From an uncultured Oscillospiraceae bacterium (GTDB lineage: Bacteria > Bacillota > Clostridia > Oscillospirales > Ruminococcaceae), in NCBI GenBank assembly GCA_900547455.1, contig URGV01000008.1:1-64000 (forward strand): a DNA stretch of 64,000 nt, read 5' to 3'. Below the pieces are notes generated by a model. That model worked only from the letters and a program-made list of their open reading frames with translations, had not been told where the DNA came from and ran no database searches. The translations under genes were made by a program, and so were the position numbers. Below are positions 39,197-46,854 of this stretch, piece after piece. Every line of letters begins with the position of its first letter. The first letter of the stretch is position 1.

Positions 39197-41293
39197 TTAC
39201 TCCTGCGGCTCCGGGTAATCCTCGTCGGTATTTTCTCTGTAGGAGCCGCCCTGCTGCGAGAGCTGCTCGCCCAGCGCCTGCAGGTCGGTGGTTTCCACAT
39301 AAGTGCCGTTGTCAAAGTTGACGTCAAAGGTCTTGTAGAGCTCCCCGTCGATATAGATCTCCACCTTGGCGTCGCCCCTGCCGCTCGGGCGGGTGGTCCA
39401 GGTGGACTGTCTGGACAGATCCGGGTCGCCGTAGCCGGTCTCAGTTCCGTCCACAAAGGTCTGGACGTGCACCACTCCATCGCCCTCCGGCAGATCGAAC
39501 GGAATCTCGATCTGGATCGGCTGGTTCGGGTCCTCCCATCCGTCGCCGCCCATGACGGTGACGTTGATGACCGTTCCGGCCGGAACCTGTGTGTCCTCGG
39601 TCGGGCTCTGGGAGAGGATGGTGCCCGCCGCCTGCTGTCCGGCGATGACATTGCCGTCCTCGTCGGTCTCCGGCTGCACCTCCTCGACCAGCTCGATGCG
39701 CAGCCGGCGGGTGGTCAGCAGCGTTCTGGCTTCGTGGTAGTTCATGCCGACAATCAGCGGTACGGTCTGGTTCTGCTCCTGGGAGCCCAGGCTGACATAG
39801 ACGCTGATCTCATCGCCCTCAGCGACCTCCTCGCCCGCGCCCGGCGCGGTCATAACGACGGTGCCCGCCGCGTACTCGTTGGAATAGGTCTCGGTCTCCA
39901 CCCACTTCAGGTTCTTGCTGTTGAGGTCTCGGAACACCTCGGTGGAGTCGCGTCCCGCATAGTCCTCCAGCACCACCGTCTGCTTGCCGGTGCTGACCTT
40001 GATGCTGATGGTGGACTGTTCCTTTACTGTCAGGCCTGGGTCGGGGTTCTGGTCATAGATTTCCCCCTCCTCATACACGCTGCTGGGGCCTTCCTCCTCC
40101 ACCACGATGTTGAACTGGCCGGCGTACTGGGTCTTGATGCTCTCGTAGCTTTGGCCCAGCAGGTCCGGCACGGTGGTGTTCTCCACCTGCTCAAACGGCT
40201 TATTGACCACAAACAGCATGCCGATAAAGGCGCAGGCCGCCAGCAGGAAGGCAAATGCGATGCCCGCCATCACCGGGATGACCGGCAGCGGCTTTCTCTC
40301 GTAGACATCCTCGTCTCCGGTGGGTTTGCGTTTGGAAGTATGTTTCTCTTTTTTCATCGATCCTGGCTCCCTGCGCGTCATTTTTTGCTCCTCACGCTGA
40401 TGGCGCAGCTCGTTCTGGATGTGCACCTGCGGGGGCTGTTCATATTTATACGAAAAAACAATGGATGGGTTTTTCTTAAATTCGTCGATGTCGTGCAGCA
40501 TCTCCGCTGCCGATTGATAGCGCTTATCCGCATCCTTCTGCATGGCGCGCATCACAATGTCCTGCAAGCCTTCGGGGATGTCGGGATTGATCGAGCGCGG
40601 CAGGGCCGGCTGGCTCTGAATCTGTTTGACGGCCACCGAAACCAGCGAGTCCGCCTCAAAGGGCAGCTTGCCGGTGAGCATCTCAAACATCATGACGCCC
40701 AGCGAATAGATGTCGCTGCGGGCATCGGTGAAGGCGCCGCTGGCCTGCTCGGGGCTGATGTAGTGCACCGAGCCGATAGCCTTGTCGGTGATGGTCTTGG
40801 TGGAGCTGCGGGAAAAGCGGGCGATGCCAAAATCGGTGATCTTGATCGTCCCGTCGGAGAGCAGCATGATATTCTGGGGCTTGATGTCCCGGTGGACGAT
40901 TCCCTTGTCGTGCGCATGCTGCAGCGCCCGCAGAATCTGAACGGTGAAGTGCAGCGCCTCCTTCCAGCGCAGCACATGCTCCTGTTCGATATAATCCTTT
41001 AAGGTGATGCCGTCGATATACTCCATGACGATCGACTGGATGCGGTTGGAGAAGATGACGTCGTACACCTTGACGATATTCGGGTGATCCAAAAGGGAGA
41101 TGGCCCTGGACTCGTTGCGGAAGCGGCGCATGAACTCGTCGTTGTTCATGTATTCCTCACGCAGGATCTTGACCGCGACGACCCGGTTTTCCAGCACGTC
41201 GTACGCCTTGTAGACGTTTGCCATGCCGCCCACGCCGATCAGCTCCCTGATCTCATAGCGTCCATCCAGTTTCTTTCCAATGTATTTATCCAT
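39197..41293 (-). CDS. prkC: PASTA-domain serine/threonine kinase PrkC
   Basis: A 698-residue membrane kinase that senses peptidoglycan and controls growth, division and spore germination. Kinase domain (about 8-270): GVGGMANVY glycine loop, HRDIKPQN catalytic loop, DFGIARF and APE-like SPEQASG. After a basic juxtamembrane stretch there is one membrane helix (about 335-360), then three PASTA repeats (about 365-565). A C-terminal beta-rich domain of about 120 residues beyond the PASTA repeats ends with an acidic tail; it is longer than in Bacillus PrkC. Partner phosphatase Stp lies just upstream. AGGAGG precedes the ATG. Confidence 0.95.
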   Translation of the reverse strand: MDKYIGKKLDGRYEIRELIGVGGMANVYKAYDVLENRVVAVKILREEYMNNDEFMRRFRNESRAISLLDHPNIVKVYDVIFSNRIQSIVMEYIDGITLKDYIEQEHVLRWKEALHFTVQILRALQHAHDKGIVHRDIKPQNIMLLSDGTIKITDFGIARFSRSSTKTITDKAIGSVHYISPEQASGAFTDARSDIYSLGVMMFEMLTGKLPFEADSLVSVAVKQIQSQPALPRSINPDIPEGLQDIVMRAMQKDADKRYQSAAEMLHDIDEFKKNPSIVFSYKYEQPPQVHIQNELRHQREEQKMTRREPGSMKKEKHTSKRKPTGDEDVYERKPLPVIPVMAGIAFAFLLAACAFIGMLFVVNKPFEQVENTTVPDLLGQSYESIKTQYAGQFNIVVEEEGPSSVYEEGEIYDQNPDPGLTVKEQSTISIKVSTGKQTVVLEDYAGRDSTEVFRDLNSKNLKWVETETYSNEYAAGTVVMTAPGAGEEVAEGDEISVYVSLGSQEQNQTVPLIVGMNYHEARTLLTTRRLRIELVEEVQPETDEDGNVIAGQQAAGTILSQSPTEDTQVPAGTVINVTVMGGDGWEDPNQPIQIEIPFDLPEGDGVVHVQTFVDGTETGYGDPDLSRQSTWTTRPSGRGDAKVEIYIDGELYKTFDVNFDNGTYVETTDLQALGEQLSQQGGSYRENTDEDYPEPQE

Positions 41294-41321
41294 GTACTAT
41301 TGCCTCCTGCAAAGCGGGCGT

Positions 41322-42056
41322 TTATTGGCGGTACAGCACAACGGCTGTGATGTTGTCCGATCCGCCCCGATTGTTGGCATAATCGATCAGCTCCTGCAAG
41401 CTGCCCTTGCGGATGCAGCTTTTAAGCAGCTCCGGCAGCTTTTCCAGCTTCAGGTAGTTGGAAAGTCCATCGGTGCACAGCAGCACGACGCTCTCCTTTT
41501 TCAGCTCATACATCTGATAGTCGATGTCCAAAGTGTCCCCGACGCCGATGGCGCGGGTGATATAGTGCTTCTTGGGATGGTGCTCGGCCTCCTCGACGCT
41601 CAGTTCGCCGCGGTCGATCATGTTCTGCACCAGGGTGTGGTCGCGGGTCAGCTGTTTGACCGCGCGCTTTTCCACCATATAGATGCGGCTGTCGCCGATG
41701 TTGACGATGTGCATCTGCTCCCCCACCACCACCGCCAGCACCAGGGTGGTGCCCATGCCGTGGTAGGCCGGGTTCTCCTTGGCCATCGAGTAGACCTTTG
41801 CGTTGGCCGCGCTGATAGCCGAAAAGATGACCGCCTTGGCGCTGCCCTCGCTCATCCCCTCGCGGATGTCGCGGTGGAAAAATTTTTCAATCAGTCTGCA
41901 GGCGGTGGCGCTGGCCACATCGCCCGCATTTTCTCCGCCCATGCCGTCGCACACGATGGCATAGCCTGTCTGTTCCCCAATCTGCCGGCAGATAAAGGCG
42001 TCCTCATTCTGTTCCCGCAGCCGTCCGGTGTCGGTCGCTCCCATCAATTTGATCAC
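41322..42056 (-). CDS. stp: PP2C-type protein serine/threonine phosphatase
   Basis: A 244-residue Mn-dependent phosphatase (PrpC/Stp) that reverses PrkC phosphorylation. Motifs in order: DTGRLREQNEDAF (about 8-20), VCDGMGGENAGD (about 36-47), GDSRIYM, TRAIGVG and LLCTDGLSNYL, with GGSDNIT at the end. It starts with GTG at 42056, overlapping the rlmN stop as GTGA, with GGAGG well spaced. The 28-bp gap to prkC indicates one transcript, the usual kinase-phosphatase pair. Confidence 0.95.
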   Translation of the reverse strand: MIKLMGATDTGRLREQNEDAFICRQIGEQTGYAIVCDGMGGENAGDVASATACRLIEKFFHRDIREGMSEGSAKAVIFSAISAANAKVYSMAKENPAYHGMGTTLVLAVVVGEQMHIVNIGDSRIYMVEKRAVKQLTRDHTLVQNMIDRGELSVEEAEHHPKKHYITRAIGVGDTLDIDYQMYELKKESVVLLCTDGLSNYLKLEKLPELLKSCIRKGSLQELIDYANNRGGSDNITAVVLYRQ

Positions 42057-43129
42057 TGTTTCTCCTCCTTGCGCTGCTGGTCATACTCCCGGCGCAGCTG
42101 TCCGCAGGCGGCGTTGATGTCCGCCCCCAGCTCCCGCCGGACGGTCGCGTTGACCCCTCTTTGCTCCAGCGCCTTCTGGAAAGCCTCGATGCGCTGGCGG
42201 GAACCGCGTTTAAATCCCCGCTCCTTTACAGGATTGACCGGAATCAGGTTTACATGCGCCGCCATTCCCTTTAATCGGTCGGCCAGTTCGTTGGCGTGGG
42301 AAATCTCGTCGTTGACCCCCTCGATCAGCGCGTACTCAAACGAAATGCGGCGGCCGGTCTTTTCAAAATAATACCGGCAGGCTTTCAGCAGCTCCTCGAT
42401 GTTGTATCGCTTATTGATCGGCATGGTCTGGCTGCGAATGGCGTCGTTTGGCGCGTGCAGCGAGATGGAAAGGGTCAGCCCCAGCTTCTGCTCGGCCAGT
42501 TCATAGATGCGGTCAACCAGCCCGCAGGTGGAAAGCGAGAGGTGCCGCAGGCTTAAGTTATAGCCCTGCGGGGAGGAGAGGATGCGCATGAATTTCATCA
42601 CATTCTCAAAATTATCCAGCGGCTCGCCGATGCCCATCAGCACCACATTGCTGACCCGCTGGCCGCTTTCGCGGGTGAGGGTGTAGATCTCGTCGAGCAT
42701 TTCAGCCGGGGTCAGCGAGCGCACCAGGCCTGCCAGGGTGGAAGCGCAGAACTTGCAGCCCATCCGGCAGCCCACCTGGGTGGAGATGCAGACCGAATTG
42801 CCGTACTTATAGCGCATCAGCACCGCCTCGACGCAGTTGTTGTCCCGCAGGCGCAGCAGATATTTCTGGGTCCCGTCGATTTTGGAGGTGAGCTTTTTGA
42901 CGACGCTCAGGGAGTTTATGTAATACCGCTCCCCCAGGCTCTGCCGCAGCGCCGCCGGCAGGTTGCTCATCTGGTCAAAGGAATCTACCCGCTTCTCGTG
43001 CAGCCAGGAATAGACCTGCCCGCCGCGGAATTTGGGCTGCCCTATCTCTGCCAGCTGTCCGGTCAGCTCCTCCAGCTCCAGGGACTTGATATCAATTTTT
43101 CCTTCCAGGCTCTGTTGCTCCACGCTCAA
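42053..43129 (-). CDS. rlmN: Dual-specificity 23S rRNA/tRNA methyltransferase RlmN
   Basis: A 358-residue radical-SAM enzyme that makes 2-methyladenosine at A2503 of 23S rRNA and A37 of certain tRNAs. The 4Fe-4S site is CRMGCKFCAS (about 119-128). A second conserved segment is VLMGIGEPLDN (about 162-172), and the methylated cysteine is expected in the C-terminal REL-GADINAACGQL region. The start is TTG at 43129 just after the rsmB stop; GTG two codons later is an alternative. Confidence 0.95.
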   Translation of the reverse strand: MSVEQQSLEGKIDIKSLELEELTGQLAEIGQPKFRGGQVYSWLHEKRVDSFDQMSNLPAALRQSLGERYYINSLSVVKKLTSKIDGTQKYLLRLRDNNCVEAVLMRYKYGNSVCISTQVGCRMGCKFCASTLAGLVRSLTPAEMLDEIYTLTRESGQRVSNVVLMGIGEPLDNFENVMKFMRILSSPQGYNLSLRHLSLSTCGLVDRIYELAEQKLGLTLSISLHAPNDAIRSQTMPINKRYNIEELLKACRYYFEKTGRRISFEYALIEGVNDEISHANELADRLKGMAAHVNLIPVNPVKERGFKRGSRQRIEAFQKALEQRGVNATVRRELGADINAACGQLRREYDQQRKEEKQ

Positions 43130-44479
43130 TCACCGCACCTTTTTCATAGTCGCAATAAAAAATCCGTCCGTCTGTGCCCGCTGTCCTTTGTGGGGCAGCA
43201 GGGTCACCTTCCACGCCTGTTTGTCCGCAATGCCGCAGGCCTTTTGCACCATTTCCGGCAGGGCGGCAGGCTCAAATTCGGGGTGCTCCTTTAAAAACGC
43301 CTGCACCACCGCGCTGTTTTCCCGCTCCAGCAGCGTGCAGGTGGAGTAGAGAAGCGTCCCTCCCTTTTTTACATAACGGGAAACGTTGTCCAGTATCTTC
43401 GCCTGGATCTGTGGCAGGTCCTGCAAATCCTGCTCTTTTTTATACTTAATCTCCGGCTTGCGCCCGATAATCCCGATCCCGGAACAGGGCGCGTCGCACA
43501 GCACCCGGTCAAACTGCCCCAGCGACGGATCAAATGCCGTCGCGTCCTGCAGCCTTGCCCGGATGCAGGAGAGTCCCAGCCGCTTTGCTCCCTGTTCAAT
43601 CTTTTTAATCTTCTCCGCAAAGATGTCGCAGCTGACAATCTCCCCCTCATCGCCCATCCACTCGGCGGCGGTGAAGGACTTGGAGCCGGGCGCGGCGCAG
43701 CAGTCCAGCACCCGCTCGCCCGGTTTTGCGCCCAGGGCAGCCGCGCACAGCTGGGAGGATTTGTCCTGGATGTGCAGCAGCCCCTCCTGAAAGGCGCTCA
43801 GCCGCTCGATCGAGGCGGTCTGCTCCAGCGCGATGCAGCCCGGCAGGTCCGGGTCAAGCTGCACCCGCACCCCTTCCTCCTGCAGGCGCTTTACGCACGT
43901 CTCAACGCTCCCCCTAGCCGTGTTGACCCGGGCGTAGAGAGGTGGGCGCTCCAGCGAATATTCCAAAAAGTCGATTGCCGCCTGCTCCCCATAGGACTGC
44001 TGCAGCGATCGGATGATCCACTGCGGGCAGGAATAGCGCACCTCCCGCTGGCGCAGCTGGCCTCCCTTGATGGGCGGCAGCTCTTTGCCATCCCGCAGGA
44101 AGGCGCGCAGCACCGCGTTGACAAAGCCGGAGGCGCTGGCAGCCTTCATCGTGCGGGTGAGCTTGACGCCCTCATTGACCGCGGCCGAATCGGGCACGCT
44201 GTCCAAAAAGGCCAGCTGATATAAACTCATCCGCAGAATTTCCGCCACCGCCGGGGTCAGCTTGTGCACCGGCTTTTTGGAATAGGCGCCGATGATGTGG
44301 TCCAGGGTCAGCTTGCGCTCCAGCGTCCCGTAAAACAGGCGGCTGGCAAAGGCGGTGTCCTCCGGGGAAAGCTGGGCTTTTTTAAGCTGCTCGTTGAGCA
44401 CAAGGTTGGAGTAACCACCCTCCCCGTCAACCTTCAGCAGGGCCTGCACAGCCGCCTGTCTCGCCGTCATATGTGGCAT
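43130..44479 (-). CDS. rsmB: 16S rRNA (cytosine-967-C5)-methyltransferase
   Basis: A 449-residue enzyme making m5C967 in 16S rRNA. The N-terminal NusB-like domain (about 1-140) has TARQAAVQALLKV and LFYGTLERK; the Rossmann domain has DCCAAPGSKSF as the SAM site and VLCDAPCSGIGII as the catalytic cysteine loop, with LLYSTCTLL near 370. I chose ATG 44479, which has AAAGGA nine bases upstream; the TTG at 44488 directly abuts it. Confidence 0.94.
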   Translation of the reverse strand: MPHMTARQAAVQALLKVDGEGGYSNLVLNEQLKKAQLSPEDTAFASRLFYGTLERKLTLDHIIGAYSKKPVHKLTPAVAEILRMSLYQLAFLDSVPDSAAVNEGVKLTRTMKAASASGFVNAVLRAFLRDGKELPPIKGGQLRQREVRYSCPQWIIRSLQQSYGEQAAIDFLEYSLERPPLYARVNTARGSVETCVKRLQEEGVRVQLDPDLPGCIALEQTASIERLSAFQEGLLHIQDKSSQLCAAALGAKPGERVLDCCAAPGSKSFTAAEWMGDEGEIVSCDIFAEKIKKIEQGAKRLGLSCIRARLQDATAFDPSLGQFDRVLCDAPCSGIGIIGRKPEIKYKKEQDLQDLPQIQAKILDNVSRYVKKGGTLLYSTCTLLERENSAVVQAFLKEHPEFEPAALPEMVQKACGIADKQAWKVTLLPHKGQRAQTDGFFIATMKKVR

Positions 44480-44513
44480 ATCGGACAATCCTTTCTTGTG
44501 TCAAAATCAAATG

Positions 44514-45209
44514 TTAATCCCGGTCGCGGCGGCCAAACAGCAAAATCAGCCGCAGCAGCTGCGCCAGGCTGGAAAGCAGCGCCGCCACATAGGTCAGTGC
44601 GGCCGCCCGCAGCACCTTGCCGGCCATCTTGACCTCGTCGGATTCCAGGATGTAGGAGCTTTCCAACGTGTGCAGCGCCCTGGCGCTGGCGTTAAACTCG
44701 ACCGGCAGGGTAACCAGCTGGAACAGCGCCACCGTCGAAAAGAGCACGATGCCCAGCTGCACCAGAAAGCCGTAGTTAAACAGCAGGCCCACCAGCAGCA
44801 CCGGCATCGAGAGCGAGGAGCCAAACTGGCTGATCGGGATGACCGCGCTGCGGATGCGGATGGGGACATAGCCCACCGCGTACTGCACTGCGTGGCCCGC
44901 CTCGTGCGCCGCCACGCCGATGGCCGCCACCGATGTACTGTTGTAGACCGTGTCCGACAGGCGGATGACATTCGCCCGCGGGTCATAGTGGTCGGTAAGG
45001 TTGCCGGCGATATGCTCGATGCGGATCTGAAACAGCCCGTTTTCGTCCAAAATCTGCCGGCACACCTGCGCCGCGGTCATCCCTCTGGCGCTGCGCACCT
45101 GGCTGTATTTTCGATAGGTGGTGCTGACGCGGCTCTGCGCCCAGATGGCGAACAGCAGCGCCGGCACAATCAAAATCCAATAGTAGCGGTCAAAGTAATA
45201 GAAAAACAT
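44514..45209 (-). CDS. Zinc-dependent membrane peptidase, YugP/neutral zinc metallopeptidase type
   Basis: A 231-residue membrane protein with an HEAGH zinc motif (GVAAHEAGHAVQYAVGY, about residues 107-123). Hydrophobic helices are near residues 8-24 and 125-195, so the active site probably faces a membrane-embedded cavity. YugP-like proteins are widespread in Firmicutes and mostly uncharacterised; one role proposed for relatives is quality control of membrane proteins. It sits between fmt and rsmB in this conserved operon. The start ATG at 45209 follows GGAAGGAAG. Confidence 0.88.
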   Translation of the reverse strand: MFFYYFDRYYWILIVPALLFAIWAQSRVSTTYRKYSQVRSARGMTAAQVCRQILDENGLFQIRIEHIAGNLTDHYDPRANVIRLSDTVYNSTSVAAIGVAAHEAGHAVQYAVGYVPIRIRSAVIPISQFGSSLSMPVLLVGLLFNYGFLVQLGIVLFSTVALFQLVTLPVEFNASARALHTLESSYILESDEVKMAGKVLRAAALTYVAALLSSLAQLLRLILLFGRRDRD

Positions 45210-45386
45210 AGACTCTTCCTTCCCTTCCGGGAGCCTTCTATGCTGAACCGCATGGCACAGCATGACTCCTCTCCAAATTGCAAGACCTGTCCGATGAACA
45301 GGATACAAATATTATATTTGGCAAATTTGAATGTATTATGAAGAGTATATACCGCATTGGTAAATAGTTCTAAAACAGCGGGCGGA

Positions 45387-46316
45387 TTATACTCCCAGCT
45401 GTTCCGGCTTTCTGCCGCGCAGAAAGTCCTCGCCGCTCATCCGCTTGCCGCCTTCCAGCTGCACCTCCAGCAGTTCCAGCGAACCCTGTCCGCAGGCGAC
45501 GATCAGCTTTTTGCGGTCGATCACTGCTCCGGGTTTGTTGCCTCCGCCGCTGCTGCCATCCCGGTCGTGGAGGATGGCGCGGTGCACCTTGAGCAGCTTG
45601 CCGTTGCAGGTGGTGTGCGCCACCGGCCAGGGGGAGAGGCCGCGGATCAGGTTGTGAAGCTCAGCAGCCGGTTTTGTAAAGTCGAGCTTTGCAATCTTTT
45701 TGTCCAACATCGGCGCGTAGGAGGAGAGGGAATCGTCCTGCTTAACGCGCGGCGCCTTGCCCTCCTCGATCAGGTCGAGTGTCTCCAACAGCGCCTGCGC
45801 GCCGATCTCCTTTAAGCGGTCGTGCAGCTCGCCGTAGGTCTCGTTCTCCCCAATCGGAGTCTCCTTTTTCAGGATCATGTCGCCGGTGTCCAGCCCCTCG
45901 CCCATATACATGGTGGTGACGCCGGTGACCGGCTCCCCATTGATGACGCTCCACTGGATGGGGCCCGCGCCGCGGTATTTGGGCAGTAGCGAGCCGTGAA
46001 CGTTGACGCAGCCGTACTTTGGCAGCTCCAGAATCTCCTTCGGCAAAATTTTGCCGTAGGCCACCACCGCGATGAGGTCGGGCTGCAGCTCTTGCAGAAT
46101 AGAAAGGGCTTCCCCGTCCCGCATCTTCTGCGGCTGGTAAACCGGAATGTTGTGCGCCATCGCCAGCTCCTTGACCGGCGGCGGCACCAGCTTATAGCCC
46201 CTTCCCTTCGGCTTATCCGGCTGGGTGAACACCCCGATCACCTGATGGCGGGAGGAAAGGAGCGCCGCCAGCGAGCTTTCGGCAAACTCCGGCGTCCCCA
46301 TAAACACAATCTTCAT
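45387..46316 (-). CDS. fmt: Methionyl-tRNA formyltransferase
   Basis: A 309-residue enzyme that formylates initiator Met-tRNA with 10-formyl-THF. The N-terminal catalytic domain (about 1-205) starts KIVFMGTPEFA and has the SLLPKYRGAGPIQWSVINGE stretch around residues 107-126 with the catalytic N-H-D equivalents. The C-terminal tRNA-binding domain has LSPWPVAHT near 225. I chose ATG 46316 with AAGGAG eight bases upstream. It follows def, the gene for the enzyme that later removes the formyl group. Confidence 0.96.
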   Translation of the reverse strand: MKIVFMGTPEFAESSLAALLSSRHQVIGVFTQPDKPKGRGYKLVPPPVKELAMAHNIPVYQPQKMRDGEALSILQELQPDLIAVVAYGKILPKEILELPKYGCVNVHGSLLPKYRGAGPIQWSVINGEPVTGVTTMYMGEGLDTGDMILKKETPIGENETYGELHDRLKEIGAQALLETLDLIEEGKAPRVKQDDSLSSYAPMLDKKIAKLDFTKPAAELHNLIRGLSPWPVAHTTCNGKLLKVHRAILHDRDGSSGGGNKPGAVIDRKKLIVACGQGSLELLEVQLEGGKRMSGEDFLRGRKPEQLGV

Positions 46317-46337
46317 GCACAAAGCTCCTTCCCTGCT

Positions 46338-46811
46338 CTATTCGCCCAGCTCGTCCTCGCGCAGCAGGCGGGACATCCGGTCCTTAAAGACAACGCCGTC
46401 CAGGTGGTCGTTTTCGTGGCAGACGGCGCGGGCAAACAGCGCCTCGCCCTCCATCTCAAACCACTCGCCGCTGCGGTTCTGCGCGCGGACCTTGACATAG
46501 TTTGGCCGCTCCACCAGGCCGTATTCGCCCGGGAAGGAGAGGCAGCCCTCGGCTCCGTTTTGTTCGCCGGAGGTTTCCAGGATTTCGGGATTGATAAATT
46601 CCAGAATCCCGTTGCCGACGTCGATGACAAACACCCTTCTGAGCATGCCGACCTGCGGCCCGGCAAGGCCGACGCCCTCGGCCTTGTACATCGTCTCGGC
46701 CATGTCGTCCAGCAGGTCCCAGAGCTTCTGGTTAAAGTCTGTGACCGGCCGGCACTTTTTATGCAGCATATTATATTCGTCCGTATCCTTGACAATATTG
46801 CGGATTGCCAT
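46338..46811 (-). CDS. def: Peptide deformylase
   Basis: A 157-residue Fe/Zn hydrolase that removes the N-formyl group from new proteins. All three motifs are present: GVGLAGPQVG (about 47-56), EGCLSFPG (about 88-95) and HENDHLDG (about 131-138), with the two zinc histidines and catalytic glutamate. It lies between priA and fmt, as in Bacillus; the 21-bp gap to fmt supports one transcript. Confidence 0.96.
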   Translation of the reverse strand: MAIRNIVKDTDEYNMLHKKCRPVTDFNQKLWDLLDDMAETMYKAEGVGLAGPQVGMLRRVFVIDVGNGILEFINPEILETSGEQNGAEGCLSFPGEYGLVERPNYVKVRAQNRSGEWFEMEGEALFARAVCHENDHLDGVVFKDRMSRLLREDELGE

Positions 46812-46854
46812 GATTGCATCTTCCTTTCCAATTGGTTCTATGGGATCGCGGCTC

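Noticed and set aside
46313..46831. Second open frame over def
   Set aside because: It overlaps the deformylase with all three motifs and is a shadow in another frame.
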